A stretch of DNA of 64,000 nucleotides. It comes from Diabrotica undecimpunctata (Eukaryota; Arthropoda; Insecta; Coleoptera; Chrysomelidae). The stretch lies in NCBI RefSeq assembly GCF_040954645.1, contig NC_092811.1, forward strand, positions 125,174,411 through 125,238,410, written 5' to 3'. Below are positions 1-11,035 of the stretch, piece by piece; the stretch's first letter is position 1; each line of letters opens with the position of its first letter. The translations under genes were made by a program, and so were the position numbers. The notes beneath the pieces are model-generated. The model searched no databases and had not been told where the DNA came from. It saw nothing but the letters and a program-made list of their open reading frames with translations.

Positions 1-1070
1 GGCATTGATATTTGTAGACTTTAAAAAGGCGTTTGATACAGTGGAATTACCGTCCATCTTAAGAGCACTACAAGATTGCAGGGTCGACCACAGATATTGT
101 AATATAGTTAAAAATATATATGAAAATGCCACAACAACCATAAGTCTACATTCAGCAACTAATAAAATAAAGATAAAAGGGGAGTCAGGCAAGGTGATAC
201 CATGTCACCAAAGCTGTTCATTACCGTTCTTGAGTATGCATTTAAAAGACTAACATGGCAACAGAAAGGAATATCCATCGATGGAGAAAGATTAAACCAT
301 CTACATTTTGCGGACGATATCGTGCTTCTGTCAGATAATCTGGGAGAGATCAAAGACATGCTCCAAGAACTGAATTACATACTACAAGAAACTGGACTGG
401 AGATAAATTTCGAGAAAACCAAAATGATGACCAATATGGTTCCCAGCGAAGAGATACAGATCAATAACAACAAGGTAGAATTAATCGATAAATACACATA
501 CTTGGGTCATGAAATCAGAATAACCAGAGACAACTAAACCTGCGAGCTAAATAGACGAATTACGTTGGGATGGGCGGCATATGGAAGGATGAGAGACATT
601 TTTAAAACAAATACCCCAATTCACCTGAAAAGGAAGGCATTTAACCAATGCATCTTACCAGTCTTGACCTACGGAGCAGAGACCCTAACTTTAACGAAAA
701 CTACTGCCGAAAAACTGAGGGTAACACAAAGGCGAATGGAGAGATCAATGCTGGGCCTGACCTTGAAAGATCGCGTGAGAAATGAGGAGATACGCCGACG
801 AACTGGCGTAGACGATATTATACTGCGAATCAATAAACAAAAGTGGAGGTGGGCTGGACATGTTGCTAGAATGGAAGACGGAAGATGGACGAAGAGATTA
901 TTGGAGTGGAGACCAAGAGCTTACAAGCGAAGTCGAGGCAGACCACCCACCCGATGGACCGACGACCTAAGGAGAATAGAAACAAACTGGATTGCAGCAG
1001 CTAGAGATAGAGAGAACTGGAGACGTTTGGAGGAGGCCTATATCCAACAATGGATGTGAAAATGGGGCTG
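1..1070 (+). pseudogene. RTE-like LINE reverse transcriptase, 3' part (family 1)
   Basis: Reverse transcriptase of a non-LTR retrotransposon, which would copy element RNA at a nicked target. Seen: FVDFKKAFD (RT motif with catalytic Asp) near base 11, GVRQGD at 181, FADD at 308-319, then YLGH and a C-terminal region with LTYGAETLTL, WRWAGHVARM and GRPPTRW, ending in TGA at 1057-1059. Two lesions: a one-base shift in the A/G run near 176-181 joins two frames, and an in-frame TAA at 535-537 sits where sister copies read CAA (Gln). The 5' part lies outside the window. Sister copies are at 6175-6696, 8367-8933 and a weaker one at 10776-11035. The clade (RTE/BovB-like) is inferred from motif style. 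Dead copy. Confidence 0.88.
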
Positions 1071-1087
1071 GATGATGATGATGATGA
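1071..1087 (+). repeat. (GAT)n 3' tail of LINE family 1
   Basis: Short trinucleotide tail gatgatgat... directly after the LINE 3' end. The same tail closes the copies at 6681-6696 and 8926-8933, so it is part of this family's 3' end rather than a chance microsatellite. Tandem-repeat tails instead of poly(A) are known for RTE elements. Confidence 0.75.
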
Positions 1088-1137
1088 AGCTACCTTCTGA
1101 CCAGCAACTCAAACAAACAACCCAGAGGATCTTCTCA

Positions 1138-1815
1138 TGATGTTCGTATGTGATATTGATGGTGGTGAGTTATCTTTAGTTATTTGGCTAGATAATAAAC
1201 CTGTTACATTTCTATTAACATAGAAAGGTAAAATGCACTAGCTGAGGCCAAAAGTTGGGACAGGAAACAACATAAATACGTCACAATTTGATATCCAAGT
1301 TTGGTTCCTGAAAATAACGCTTATATGGGTGGAGTTGACGCTATGGATAGTTATATTGGTCGTTATAACATAAAAATGCGGGCAAGAAAATGGTATCTTC
1401 GGTTATTTTATCACCTCTTGGATATGACTATTGTTAACAGTTGGCTCCTCTATAGAAGATGTTGTGTACTTTAAAATAAAAAATGTTTATCTCAACACGA
1501 AATTCGGGCTGAAATAGCCCAATTTTTATGCAAGGCTAACAGTATTAATTTTTCATTGAAACGAGGAAGGCCTTCTGATCAAAGCATTGAGGGACTGTTG
1601 CAAAAAAAGAAGAAAATCGGCAACTGTAAGCTTTGTACCTCCAAAAGACATCAGGACTGACTCCACCATTGGTCACTGGCCTACATAAGATGAAGCCAGA
1701 CAATGTTATAAATTACCAATCTGTATGTCAGTCTCCTTCATAAAATGCTCTAAATGTGGTGAAAATCTTTGTTTAAACAAGAATTATAACTGCTTTGTCA
1801 ACTTTCACGAGAACT
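1138..1815 (+). pseudogene. piggyBac-like transposase, C-terminal part
   Basis: C-terminal third of a cut-and-paste piggyBac-type DDD transposase. Seen in several frames: MFVCDIDGGELSLVIWLDN-like stretch near 1140, NNAYMGGVDAMDSYIGRY near 1312-1366 (the GGVD motif is a family hallmark), KWYLRLFYHLLDM and NSWLLYRR near 1390-1460, a basic KRGRPS segment near 1560, and a Cys-rich tail IKCSKCGENLCL near 1745 that fits the terminal zinc-binding domain. Stops and shifts interrupt it repeatedly. The N-terminal half is absent, cut off by the LINE end upstream. Other piggyBac relics lie at 44884-49362 and 60500-61085 but are not the same copy. Confidence 0.75.
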
Positions 1816-2586
1816 GAGTTGGTCCCTTTGATGCGCAATCTAACATATCTGTCACAACAACATTTTTGTATACAATAAACTATCTTTGCATTTTTTTTAT
1901 TTTTTTCTTGTTTTGTAGACACAATTACATTCTCCAGATTTTTTTGAAAACGAAATAAAAAGTTGCGCAATGTAGGGTTAAAGCATCAATCAATTAAATG
2001 GTTATATCCATTTAATCGCCAATATTCGAAACGAATAGTCACCAAAAGAAGAAGAAGAAAAGCCGTACAAATATGTAAGCATTTATTAAAAAACTTAATT
2101 ACTTTAACTCCATTTTAAATTTTACAAATAAAGCAGTACATGTGGCTTTGTTTGACTTTTTTTATAGATTTAATCGATTTACTTGTCTCCCACTGTTTTT
2201 ATTTTTATTCTAATTACATTTTAGTCAACATCAGTGCACGCTTGGGTTAACATGCAATTAATATTAGAACAAAGCAATTATGGTGTAATGTTCATTACGT
2301 ATTGGATCTAAAATTAATGTACATCTATTCAGGAAATACCATTTAATCAAGGATGTGTGTAATGCAGGGGTTTAGGACGGTAAATGATTTATTTTGTTTG
2401 GTGAAAATATTTGTGTAATTGTTGTATCGTACGTTTTGTCAAAGACCAAACAAAACACATAGTGAAATGAAGAAATAGAAGCTGAAATTTAAATAAAAGA
2501 AAAAACATATATAAAATGGCTAAGTACAAACGAATAGCTGAAGAAAATATATGGATAATCTTCTTGAAAATGGGTATATCTTGAAT
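1816..2586. other. unassigned AT-rich spacer
   Basis: No coding region, tail or repeat that I can support. The base composition is AT-rich and the reading frames are short. Confidence 0.5.
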
Positions 2587-2853
2587 AAACCCAATTTGGA
2601 TTCCGTAGAGGTGTAGGTATCCGTGAAGCTCTCTTTGCATTCAACATACTAATCCAGAGATGCTTGGATGTGAACCAAGATATGTACGTATGTTGCTAAT
2701 GGATGCCCTCAAAGCAAAACAATTAGAATACAATGACCTTCGAATTATAACAAATATATATTATAAACAGCAGGCACACATACGCATTAATGAACACACA
2801 TCAGAAGAGTTCAAAATTAAAAGAGAAGTGCGACAGGGGTGTGTGTTGTACCA
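2587..2853 (+). pseudogene. LINE reverse transcriptase, 5' half of a split copy (family 2)
   Basis: RT palm fragment. It starts at TQFGFRRGVGIREALFAFN, runs to a CLDVNQDMYVC stretch, then jumps to QLEYNDLRIITNIYY and KREVRQGCVL. The catalytic FIDYNKAFD region expected between these is missing, so there is an internal deletion near 2690-2705 as judged against the fuller relative at 42390-44868. The reading breaks at the TIR of the DNA transposon that begins at about 2855 and resumes at 5120 with ILFNAYSEGIM. Confidence 0.8.
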
Positions 2854-4067
2854 CTAAAGTGCAACAAATTTAAGTTTGGGAATGTGACGTAGTGTTTAGC
2901 GCAGGTGGGCCGACTGTTTCTACCAATGGCGGGCGCAAACAGGTAGATTTAAAATAATTGATCATAAGTTCCACTCGATAAAATAAGTAAAATATTAGGA
3001 GCACTTTAATAAATAAAAAATTCCTCAATACTTACAATTAATTAACATTGCTACAAAGAAAGGGTTTCAACTTCACAAAAAAAAATTAGTAAATAGTTTA
3101 TTTTAATTAATTCAAAATATATTTATTTATCTAAACAAGAATGCTTTAGTTATAATTCCCCGCATGATTCTAAGATCTCTATTTCAGAATTTGAATCACT
3201 GTCCTCATCCTAAAAAATGCTTTCTTCGTATAAACCAGTATTTACAACAAATTGTAAATGGTCCAGCGTAGTGTCTAACAAATGTTCGTTTTCGATTTGA
3301 GTGTTTTCATATTTTTGTACGTGTTTACATATAGTAACCCACTCTTCTATTAACATACCTATGTCTAAAAATTTTGTTTTTGCTATATTTTCAACACTAT
3401 TTATATTAAACGTTGTATTATATGTAGCCACTCTACCTTTACCAAAGCTCATATTTTTTCGATAAGGTCTAACTAGGGAAGATAGGGATTTAAGCGAAAT
3501 ACTTTATGTCCATGTTGTTAAAGCTCATAATCTAATACATAAACAAGTGGAAAACGTGGTTTATGGGCTTGTATAATTTTATATAACTCCGCTTCGGTTA
3601 GTGTTTGTGGAAAAGGAATACTTTTTTCCTATAACCACTTTACCATAATATCCCTTCGGCTAGCAGACGTCACATTTCTTCGATTAGCACATTATGATAG
3701 GATGCATTATCAACTATCTACCAGGACCGAATTTTTGGGTACGGTAGGGAAGAGCTGACTTGTGACCCACTTTATAGAATTAAGGTGGTTCATATCGTCA
3801 TTATAGTTGCCACTCTTGGATTCCAAAAACATAAATGTCATACAATTATCGTACAAATTAATTTAGAGGATTTTTTGGCGAATTAAAAGAATCATTGTAT
3901 ATTATTATTATTTGTGCTAAATGTTCCTTTACCAAAAACTTTTTGCCGAACGACCTTTGCCTCGTCAACAGAATTTAATTTATTATGAAACTTTAATAGT
4001 AATTATGACTTTTTAAATTGATTTTTTAATTATAAGTATGCACCTGATTAAAAAATTAACACAGCGT

Positions 4068-4081
4068 TAAGTACAAGTCCA
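4068..4081. repeat. target-site duplication, left copy
   Basis: taagtacaagtcca, repeated exactly at 4558-4571, flanks the LINE 3' fragment between them. Confidence 0.93.
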
Positions 4082-4557
4082 TGGGTGCAACAGAAGTCTC
4101 TTGAGTGGTGGAACAACTCACCAGGACAGAGGCAGGCCAAACAGTTTATCAAAGGACATTCGGCTAAATTTACAGCAGACTTACTTTCGCACAGACGCAG
4201 GACTGTCAGAATGATAGTGGGTCTGCTCACTGGGCACTGTAGACTCAATAGACACTTGAGTCTCATAGGCCTGACAGAAGAGGACACCTGTCGTTTCTGT
4301 CTGGAAGAAGAGGAAACCGCTCTACACGTTCTGTGCCATTGCGAAGGTCTCGTACGAATGCGGTTTCTAGAACTCGGAGAGGAAAAACCGGAAGCACCAG
4401 GCTACATGAAAAGGCCACTATCAAGGCTGTTGAGTCTCATTAAGAGGACCAAGCTAGATGAAGTGCTTTAAAATAAGGGGGAAACACAATAGATCTGCAA
4501 AGGTCGCAGTGTATCAGGCTCTATTGGCCGCCCCATTTTCTATATTCTACATTCTTC
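4082..4557 (+). mobile_element. 5'-truncated LINE with zinc-knuckle C-terminus
   Basis: Only the last part of a non-LTR retrotransposon. The reading frame 4085-4471 holds a C-terminal region downstream of where RNase H would lie: EWWNNSPGQRQAKQFI, LLTGHCRLNRHLSLIGL and a C-x2-C-x8-H-x3-C knuckle (CRFCLEEEETALHVLCHC). It ends EVL plus TAA at 4469-4471, followed by an untranslated stretch. The type with TGHCxLNxHL and a terminal knuckle is typical of I/R1/LOA-group elements. Exact 14-bp target duplications on both sides show it is a complete 5'-truncated insertion. The frame is open, so this copy is relatively recent. Confidence 0.88.
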
Positions 4558-4571
4558 TAAGTACAAGTCCA
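4558..4571. repeat. target-site duplication, right copy
   Basis: Exact second copy of taagtacaagtcca at 4068-4081. Confidence 0.93.
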
Positions 4572-5118
4572 GTATCTCTTCCAGCATGAACAATAATCAG
4601 CCTTTTGCCCTTAAAAATCGGTTTCTTTAATTTCTATGGTTATATCCTCAGATTGAGATTAAATTAGCTACTTTAAATATTCTATTCGTTTTAAACAAAT
4701 ATCATAACTTACTATTAGGACATCCTTATTGTCTTCGAGTTTTCGCCAACTGTAATTTGTTCGAGATGATTTGAGAGTATCTGTTCAAAAGTATAATGGT
4801 TTAATTTTGTTCATATCTTTTTAGGATATTGTTAAATAATTATTATTAATAACTGAACTAAACTCACTATAGATACACTTAATGACTTAATAATACATTA
4901 ATTATTACTACCAATATACTAAGCACTAATCTAAAAAAAAAATTAATAAAATATCCAACAAGATCAAATCAACAAGTGAAATACTTTTCGATACGTACTT
5001 CTCAAACTACGACACTGGCAAGCAGCAAGCTCGTCGTTTCCATGGTAACAATAGTAAATACGATTCACTGCGCATTGTCGAGTTACGAGTCATATTCCCA
5101 AACTTAAGTTTGTTGCAG

Positions 5119-5987
5119 TATACTATTCAATGCATACTCTGAAGGAATTATGAAAAGAGCTCTTGAGGGAGAAACAGCAGGAATAAAGGTCAATGGAATA
5201 CCAACTAACAACATTAGATATGCAGACGATACGATCATAATAGCAGACAACCTCCAAGACCTCCAAAAGCTAATCAACAAGATAGTTGAGTATGGAGAAG
5301 AATATGGATTATCAATAAACATCAAGAAAACTAAATTTATGAGGATATCAAAAACCCAAAATAATGATGAAAGTCTGACAATTAACCTTAAAATTTTAGA
5401 ACAAATTGAAAACTACAATTATCTTGGCACAATAATTAATCACAAAAACGATTATTTCAAAGAAGTTTGAATAGAGAAACCACGAACAAACTTCAATAAA
5501 ATGAGAAAGAATTTGTGCAAGAGAACTGAAATTAGACCTAGTTAGGCTGAAAAGGTGTTATATTTTCTCAACGCTGCTTTACGGGATAGAAGCATGGACA
5601 CTTAACGCATCGACTACTAAAAAGGTGGAAGCATTTAAACTGTGAGTATATAGAAGAATCCTGAAGATATCATGGACCGAGCATGTAACAAACAATAAGT
5701 CATGAGAAGAGTCAACAAAAGAATGGAAATATTGAAAACCATCAAAACACGAAAGCTGCAATACCTTGGGCATGTTATGTGTAATGGAAGATACAACATA
5801 CTTTAATTAATTATACAAGGAAAAATTCAGGGCAAGAGAAGTGTAGGAAGGAGAAGAATCTTATGGTTGCGTAACCTGAGGGAATGGTACGGATGCACAT
5901 CAATCGAACTATTCAGAGCGGCAGCATCTAAGATCAAAATGGCCATGATGATTGCCAACCTTTGTCGCGGAGATGGCACGTAAAGAA
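5119..5987 (+). pseudogene. LINE reverse transcriptase, 3' half of the split copy (family 2)
   Basis: Continues the RT broken at 2853. Seen: ILFNAYSEGIM, RYADDTIIIAD near 5215 (catalytic YADD), YGLSINIKKTKFM, NYLGTIIN, a stop at 5468-5470, then a shifted C-terminus with RKLQYLGHVM, GKIQGKRSVGRRR and LRNLREWYG, ending FRAAASKIKMAMMIANLCRGDGT near 5980. The end is followed by aaagaagatg, a short version of the (AAG) tail found in related copies at 14630, 37613 and 42390. Several frameshifts make it inactive. Confidence 0.87.
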
Positions 5988-6174
5988 GATGTCTTTTATG
6001 CAGTTTGGGTTTATTTTTCTTATGTCTTTTGATTGGTGTTTCAAGTTGGAAGTTCTCCTCTCAAGGCAAATGTCTAGACTCGCCACTGCCTTATTAATGA
6101 ATGTTAGATCATATTGGCAATCATCACAATAATTGCTTCCTTGAAAAGATATTCAGTTAAACAGTACGTAAACT

Positions 6175-6696
6175 AGCCTTGGGTGGGCAGCATTTGGAAA
6201 ACTGAGAGAAACTTTTAAAAGTGAGCTGCCCACATGCCTAAAGAGAAAGGTATTTGATCAGTGCGTCCTCCCAGTCTTGACGTACGGAGCAGAAACACTT
6301 ACCTTAATAAAAGCAGCAGCTACCAAACTGAGAATCACGCAGAGAAGAATGGAGCGGTCCATGTTAGGAATAACTCTGCGAGACAGAATAACCAACGAAG
6401 ACATCAGGAGAAGAACCGGAGTGACTGACAACATCGAGAAGATAGCCAGACTAAAATGGAGATGGGCAGGACACATAGCCAGAATGACAGATGGGCGATG
6501 GACAAAGAGGTTATTGGAATGGAGGCCAAGGGAAGACAAGAGAAGCGTCGGTCGACCACCTACAAGATGAACTGACGATTTAAGAAGACTCAATAAAAAC
6601 TGGATGAGAGTGGCGCAAGGTAGACGGGGTTGGAAACATGAGGAAGAGGCCTATGTTTAGCAGTGGACTCTTGAGGCTGGATGATGATGATGATGA
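6175..6696 (+). mobile_element. 5'-truncated LINE, family 1, inside a TIR
   Basis: Starts at LGWAAFGKLRE and keeps the family 1 C-terminus: LTYGAETLTL, RRMERSMLGI, RWAGHIARMTDGRWTKRL, GRPPTR. A TGA at about 6568 replaces the expected Trp codon of PTRW. It ends with the atgatgatg tail at 6681-6696. It splits the left terminal repeat of transposon B between gtaaact and the continuation at about 6697. The possible target duplication is short (aaact before, aaatct after). Confidence 0.88.
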
Positions 6697-7009
6697 AATC
6701 TTTCAGCTGGACATAGGTAATATACATCAAGGTAAGTGTGGCAATTGAGCTTTCTTAAGTCCACTGCAGTCGTCAATGCCGCAGTAGTTTTAACTATTAG
6801 GAATTAATTAAGACTCTATTGGATGTGCATCGAGGGAGTTAATTCTACTACGTAAATCTACGTAAATTATTTAAAGTAATTACAATGTAGTTAAAAACCT
6901 AAATTTTATTTTCACCACCGAAAAATGAAAAAGTATCGTTCTAAAAGTAGTTAAACACAAATAAATAATTCATTTAAAAAAATTGAAAAACAAATACTGT
7001 ACAAAATAA

Positions 7010-8067
7010 CAAATAACCTAAATAAAAGGTTCAAATATACCACCTTTTGCAAGACAATAACCTACTCTATTATAAAATGCTTCTCTTACATTTGCAAGCT
7101 GTTGTGGCGTAATCGTAACATTTCTTATTTTTCTTTTAAATCAACTAGATTATGTGCCCTCTCTAGATCGTTGCTATAGATGGTGGATTTAATATATCTC
7201 AAAAAAAAAAAGACATCTATGGAAGCCAAATCGGGAGATCTCTCAGGCTGTTTAATTTGGATTGTTTCGCTTATAATGCGATTCTGAAAAATTGTGTTTT
7301 AATAATTTCTCACGATACGCACATTATGCACGGAACAGCCATACCAGAGACATCTTCTAAAAGTACATTATTGTGAAATTCTGAAAAGCTGGAATAATGT
7401 TATCTTGGAAAAGAGTAAGATATTTAGCTAAATTTAGATCTCCCTCAATGAAAACTGGACCAAGTAGTTGGTCATCTAAAATGCCGGTCCACACATTAAG
7501 TTTTTGAGGGCGTTGGGCCTGATATACAATACTTCGATGTTCATTTGTCTGAGACCAATACCGCGTTCTGGAAGAGATGTGATGACTCCGTACTGAAAAG
7601 GACGATTCATCGGCGAAAAAGATATTTTTTATAAATCATTATTTTCGTGAGATGCATTCATTGCAGCTTCACAAAACTCCATTCTACAAAATTGATCTCC
7701 GGAAAATAACTTAAATACGTTTTCAAATATTTAAAACTTTAAAAGTCATATATTTTTAAAACTTTATTAACTATGATATGCGAGTTCTGCAACTCATCGC
7801 TATTGGTTCTGGAGTTATCCACCTCAATAGCAGCACAAATACTCTCATCTCTCCTTTCGATTTCCTGCCGTCTTTCCGGGGACATATCTTTTCTTTTGTG
7901 ACATTTTGTACAATCTTGTAAACAACAATGTGTTTTAAAACTACAGTATTTGCAATTGTTTGTCTACAAGGGGTCCATTTTCGAAAATAATAGCAAATAG
8001 ATCTACACATTCTGACATAATATCATTTAATTATTTGAACCTTTTCTTGAGAAGTGTTAACAAACAT
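7010..8067 (-). pseudogene. mariner-like transposase relic of transposon B
   Basis: Start ATG is probably at 8067 (MFVNTSQEKVQIIK, then an in-frame TGA), followed by a helix-turn-helix-like N-terminus. Near 7620-7590 it reads FADESSFS, the first catalytic Asp region. Then RYWSQTNEHR, KLNVWTGILDDQLLGP and VFIEGDLN follow, and near 7240-7200 SPDLASIDVFFFLRYIK holds the third Asp region. The second Asp region, usually DGAPPH, is not readable. Frames change at several points. The cut-and-paste function is inferred from the family; this copy is inactive. Confidence 0.75.
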
Positions 8068-8353
8068 TTTAAAACAATAATACTCTTCGCTTCACGGTTC
8101 AATTTAAAAATAAATGCGTATAGCTAACAGATTCCAAGGTGCCGATGATAAGTTATCAACTGCATTGTAGGTTACCGCTTAGTGTGGTGGGATATTGGCA
8201 TAGACTCGTGAGAGTGCAGTTGCCACACTTTCCTTAATGTATATAACCCATGTCTAGCTAAAAAGTTTACGTACTGTATATGCCTACCATTTTCTCAAGC
8301 TTGTTAGTTACGATACTACGAAAAATATCCAAATCGTTATATCATTACCAGGT

Positions 8354-8366
8354 ATATCATACAATT
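8354..8366. repeat. target-site duplication, left copy
   Basis: atatcatacaatt, repeated exactly at 8934-8946 on the other side of the LINE. Confidence 0.95.
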
Positions 8367-8933
8367 AGAATCAGAGTAGGCAAGGACAATCAGACCTTCG
8401 AATTTCAACGACGAATAACACTGGCTTGGGCGGCGTATGGTTCACAAAGAGACATCTTTAAGAGCAACATTCCGATAGTTATAGAACGGAAGACATTTGA
8501 CCAATGCGTTCTTCCTATTATCACATACGGAGCAAAAACTCTCACGCTCACAAAAACAACAGCACTTAAAATGCGAGTGGCACAAGACGCATGGAAAGAT
8601 CAATTCTCGGCGTGACAAAAAAAAGACAAAATAAGGAATCAAGACTTAAGGAAAAGAACAGGTATCAGTGATGTCGTCGAACGTATAGCCAAGCTGAAAT
8701 GGAATTGGGCAGGTCACATAACGAGACTGAAAGACACAAGATGGACCAAAAAAATTAATTGACTGGCGCCCACGAGAAGACAAACGCAGCAGAGGACGAC
8801 CACCAACACGCTGGATGAACGACATTAGACGAATATCCAAGAAATGGCAACAAGAAGCACAGAACCGTGAAGAGTGGCGAAAAATGAAAGAGATCTATGT
8901 CCAGCAGTGGACAGAAGAGGTTGCATGATGATG
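8367..8933 (+). mobile_element. 5'-truncated LINE, family 1
   Basis: Begins IRVGKDNQTFEFQRRITLAWAAYG, continues ITYGAKTLTLTKTTALKMRVAQ, then loses frame near 8600 and again near 8750 (aaaaaaatta). Readable pieces after that include AKLKWNWAGHITRL and GRPPTRWMND. The tail catgatgatg closes it at 8933. Exact 13-bp target duplications flank it, so the whole insertion is defined. It landed about 90 bp beyond the right end of transposon B. Confidence 0.92.
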
Positions 8934-8946
8934 ATATCATACAATT
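8934..8946. repeat. target-site duplication, right copy
   Basis: Exact second copy of atatcatacaatt at 8354-8366. Confidence 0.95.
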
Positions 8947-9872
8947 GCAGACCAGTGAATCTCGTAATATTCAACCAATACTTTGATTTTAAAAAAGTTC
9001 CATTTGAAAGCTAATACAATATATTTTTTTTAATTCTGACTTTGCCATAGTTCACAGTAATACAGGGTTCGAAAGATCGAACAAGAATAGAGCATTTTAT
9101 AAGGAGAAAATGTCTATATTTAGTTTTTACATTTCTGAATTTAAAATATTTCTACTTCCTGTACTACCACTGTTCTTTATAGCAAAAACGGATATCTCAA
9201 CCATAAAATAGTTTTAATACGATATATACGGTCCAAATACGCCGTGAATATTCCGAGCATAATGCTATTCAATAAGTTACGTCCTACTTCCAGAAACGTT
9301 TTCGTAATAAAACTAAAACTATGGAATATGCATTTTTGTATCCGTGTCGTAAAAGTTGGTTTATATTATTTGACACAGTTTTCCGATTATTGTTACTATA
9401 ATGACTGTTCGTTACAGAAGTTTGTGTTATTGTAAAACTCTTCTTTGTGGTATGTATTTCTCATAAGCAAAAGTTAAGAAGTTTAAATAGTTTCTGCAGG
9501 CTGTATATTTAGCTTAAACTTGATATATTTCTGTCAGTTAAAACATATGATAATTGTAAAATCGAACCATAAACCACATATAGAAAATTTAGTTATCGCT
9601 AGGCGTATACACTCAATTAAAAGGAAGAGAAAAATTAGGATTTTTTTTTTATTTATTTAGTTATTTTTATATATTTATTTATTATTTAGGTTTATTTTTT
9701 TTATAGCCTGTCTTTTATTCTAAGCTCTTCCGGTTTGACCGGTTTTTTCTCTATTCTCTCCAGGATACCGGAAAAATTCTGTCCTGCTAAGCTAAAAGGT
9801 CCTAATTGACAAAATCGCAGTTTTGGTCCTAACGGTACTGGATGCTAGCGAAAAGCATTCTTTATCTGACTT
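8947..9872. other. unassigned spacer
   Basis: AT-rich DNA without a supportable gene or repeat. The 63-codon frame at 9244-9435 has no recognisable motif. Confidence 0.5.
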
Positions 9873-9886
9873 TTAAAGCTGAGCTG
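9873..9886. repeat. target-site duplication, left copy
   Basis: ttaaagctgagctg, repeated exactly at 10465-10478. Confidence 0.95.
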
Positions 9887-10464
9887 ACTGACTACAATAT
9901 CTAGGTATCACTATTTCACAAGATGGAACATTAGAAAAATCCATAAGAGATAGAAATACGTAAGGGAGAAAAGCCATCACAATGTTAAACAGCATTTTAT
10001 GGGACCAATCCATCAGCAAAGAAAATAAAAAGAAGATATATGAGGCTATAGTAAAAACTATCACTTTATACACCTGTGAGGTATGGCTACTGAAAAAAGA
10101 ACACTGACAACGCTGAAAGCGATGGAGATGGATTTTTGGAGAAGAGCCGCAGGAAGATCTAGAAGAGAAAGGATTACTAACGAACGCATTAGAGAAAAAT
10201 CACAGATGACCTAATAACAAAACGACTTATTCGGTCCGGACACATACAAAGAGTGGATGAACAACGAATACTAAAAGAAATATTAAAATGGCAACCAGAA
10301 GGAAAGATAAACCGAGGTAGACCGAGAAAAAGTTGGAGCGAAGCAATAAATAAAGATCTGAGAGAGAGGGCCATAGAAGAAGACCTATTGAACAACCGGA
10401 CTAAGTGGCGATTGGAAGTCGGAAAACGGCGGAGAACCTTATAAACCGGCAAGTAGTAGTAGTA
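9887..10464 (+). mobile_element. 5'-truncated LINE with (AGT)n tail (family 3)
   Basis: Starts at NYLGITISQDGTLEKSIRDR and carries the C-terminal part of a LINE polymerase: KKKIYEAIVKTITLYTCEVW, then in another frame RVDEQRILKEILKWQPEG, INRGRPRKSW and a Trp-Arg-rich end. A stop occurs at about 10108 and several shifts are present. The tail agtagtagtagt (10451-10462) differs from the ATG and AAG tails of the other families. Exact 14-bp target duplications flank it. Confidence 0.9.
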
Positions 10465-10478
10465 TTAAAGCTGAGCTG
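10465..10478. repeat. target-site duplication, right copy
   Basis: Exact second copy of ttaaagctgagctg at 9873-9886. Confidence 0.95.
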
Positions 10479-10775
10479 TCCTATCTAACATTATATATCT
10501 GTTCTGAACTGATGCTTTAAATAGCTGTTCTGAACTTATGCTTGTTATCCTAAGTTCAAACGAAAACCTGATTCCTAAGCATTACAAACTAAGATCTTTA
10601 ACCTGAAGTGTCATATTGTAATAGATAGGACAGTCAGTAAAGTATACAATAACGTGACTGTAACGTAAAATTATATAAATCTGCAAATATAACCATAATC
10701 GAAGGGAGTGTCAGAGTGAAACATTATCCTCATAATTTTTTATAATTGTCGTTAAACACTTAAAAACTCAATTGG

Positions 10776-11035
10776 GATTTCAAAGGAAAAGTGATTGATG
10801 GAGAAAAGTTAAATCATCTTTGTGTCGCGGACGACGCCGTTCTTATAGCTAACGGCTTAGCGGAAATATAAAATATTTTATAGGAACTGGATAAGTCTGA
10901 CTAAGAATCAATTTGAAAAGACCAAATTTATGACGATTCTAGTACTTGTCGCTGATCCAAGGAGAAATTGAACGGATCGTAAAATACAAATCTCTTGAGA
11001 GACATCCTATAGATTTGTTATATACGTGAGTAGAT
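10776..11035 (+). pseudogene. eroded LINE RT palm fragment
   Basis: Reads KVIDGEKLNHLCVADDAVLIANGLAEI, equivalent to GERLNHLHFADDIVLLSDNLGEI at 280-345, with the aromatic before ADD changed to Val. Stops follow at once. Probably family 1 and much older than the copies with visible tails. Confidence 0.7.

Larger units (their letters stand above)
3150..4625 (-). pseudogene. DDE transposase relic of transposon A
   Basis: Read on the minus strand: GKRLIIVHAGRDTG near 4600, continuing across the nested LINE as LVLNAVLIF near 4060, then IVDNASYHNVLIEE near 3720-3680 (second catalytic Asp in DNASYH), a degraded stretch, and a C-terminal region ending in an acidic EDSDSNSEIEILES tail with a stop at 3150-3152. 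The order and wording match the second member of this family at 51148-52161. Family assignment (Tc1/IS630-type DDE_3 transposase of insects) is from general similarity. Many stops and shifts; the first catalytic Asp region (DETW) is not recognisable. Confidence 0.72.
2855..5118 (-). mobile_element. Tc1/IS630-like DNA transposon A, with TIRs
   Basis: A DNA transposon inserted in a LINE. Terminal inverted repeats are visible: gcaacaaatttaagtttggg at 2861 and its complement at 5097-5116, continuing to 28 bp (2861-2888 and 5089-5116) with three mismatches. TA dinucleotides at both edges fit the TA target of this superfamily, though the exact edge is blurred. The RT frame of the host LINE resumes across the element, which confirms an insertion. 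The transposase relic is on the minus strand. Its own body is split by a LINE at 4082-4557. Confidence 0.82.
6160..8278 (-). mobile_element. mariner-like DNA transposon B with about 75-bp TIRs
   Basis: Left end cagtacgtaaact (6162-6174) is the exact complement of 8264-8276. After removing the LINE at 6175-6696, the left repeat continues (tttcagctggacatagg... to about 6760) and aligns with the right repeat 8203-8276 read in reverse. A TA follows the right end (8277-8278), as expected for Tc1/mariner; the left flank reads AA, so its target copy has probably mutated. Without the LINE the element is about 1.6 kb, a normal size for this group. Confidence 0.85.
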
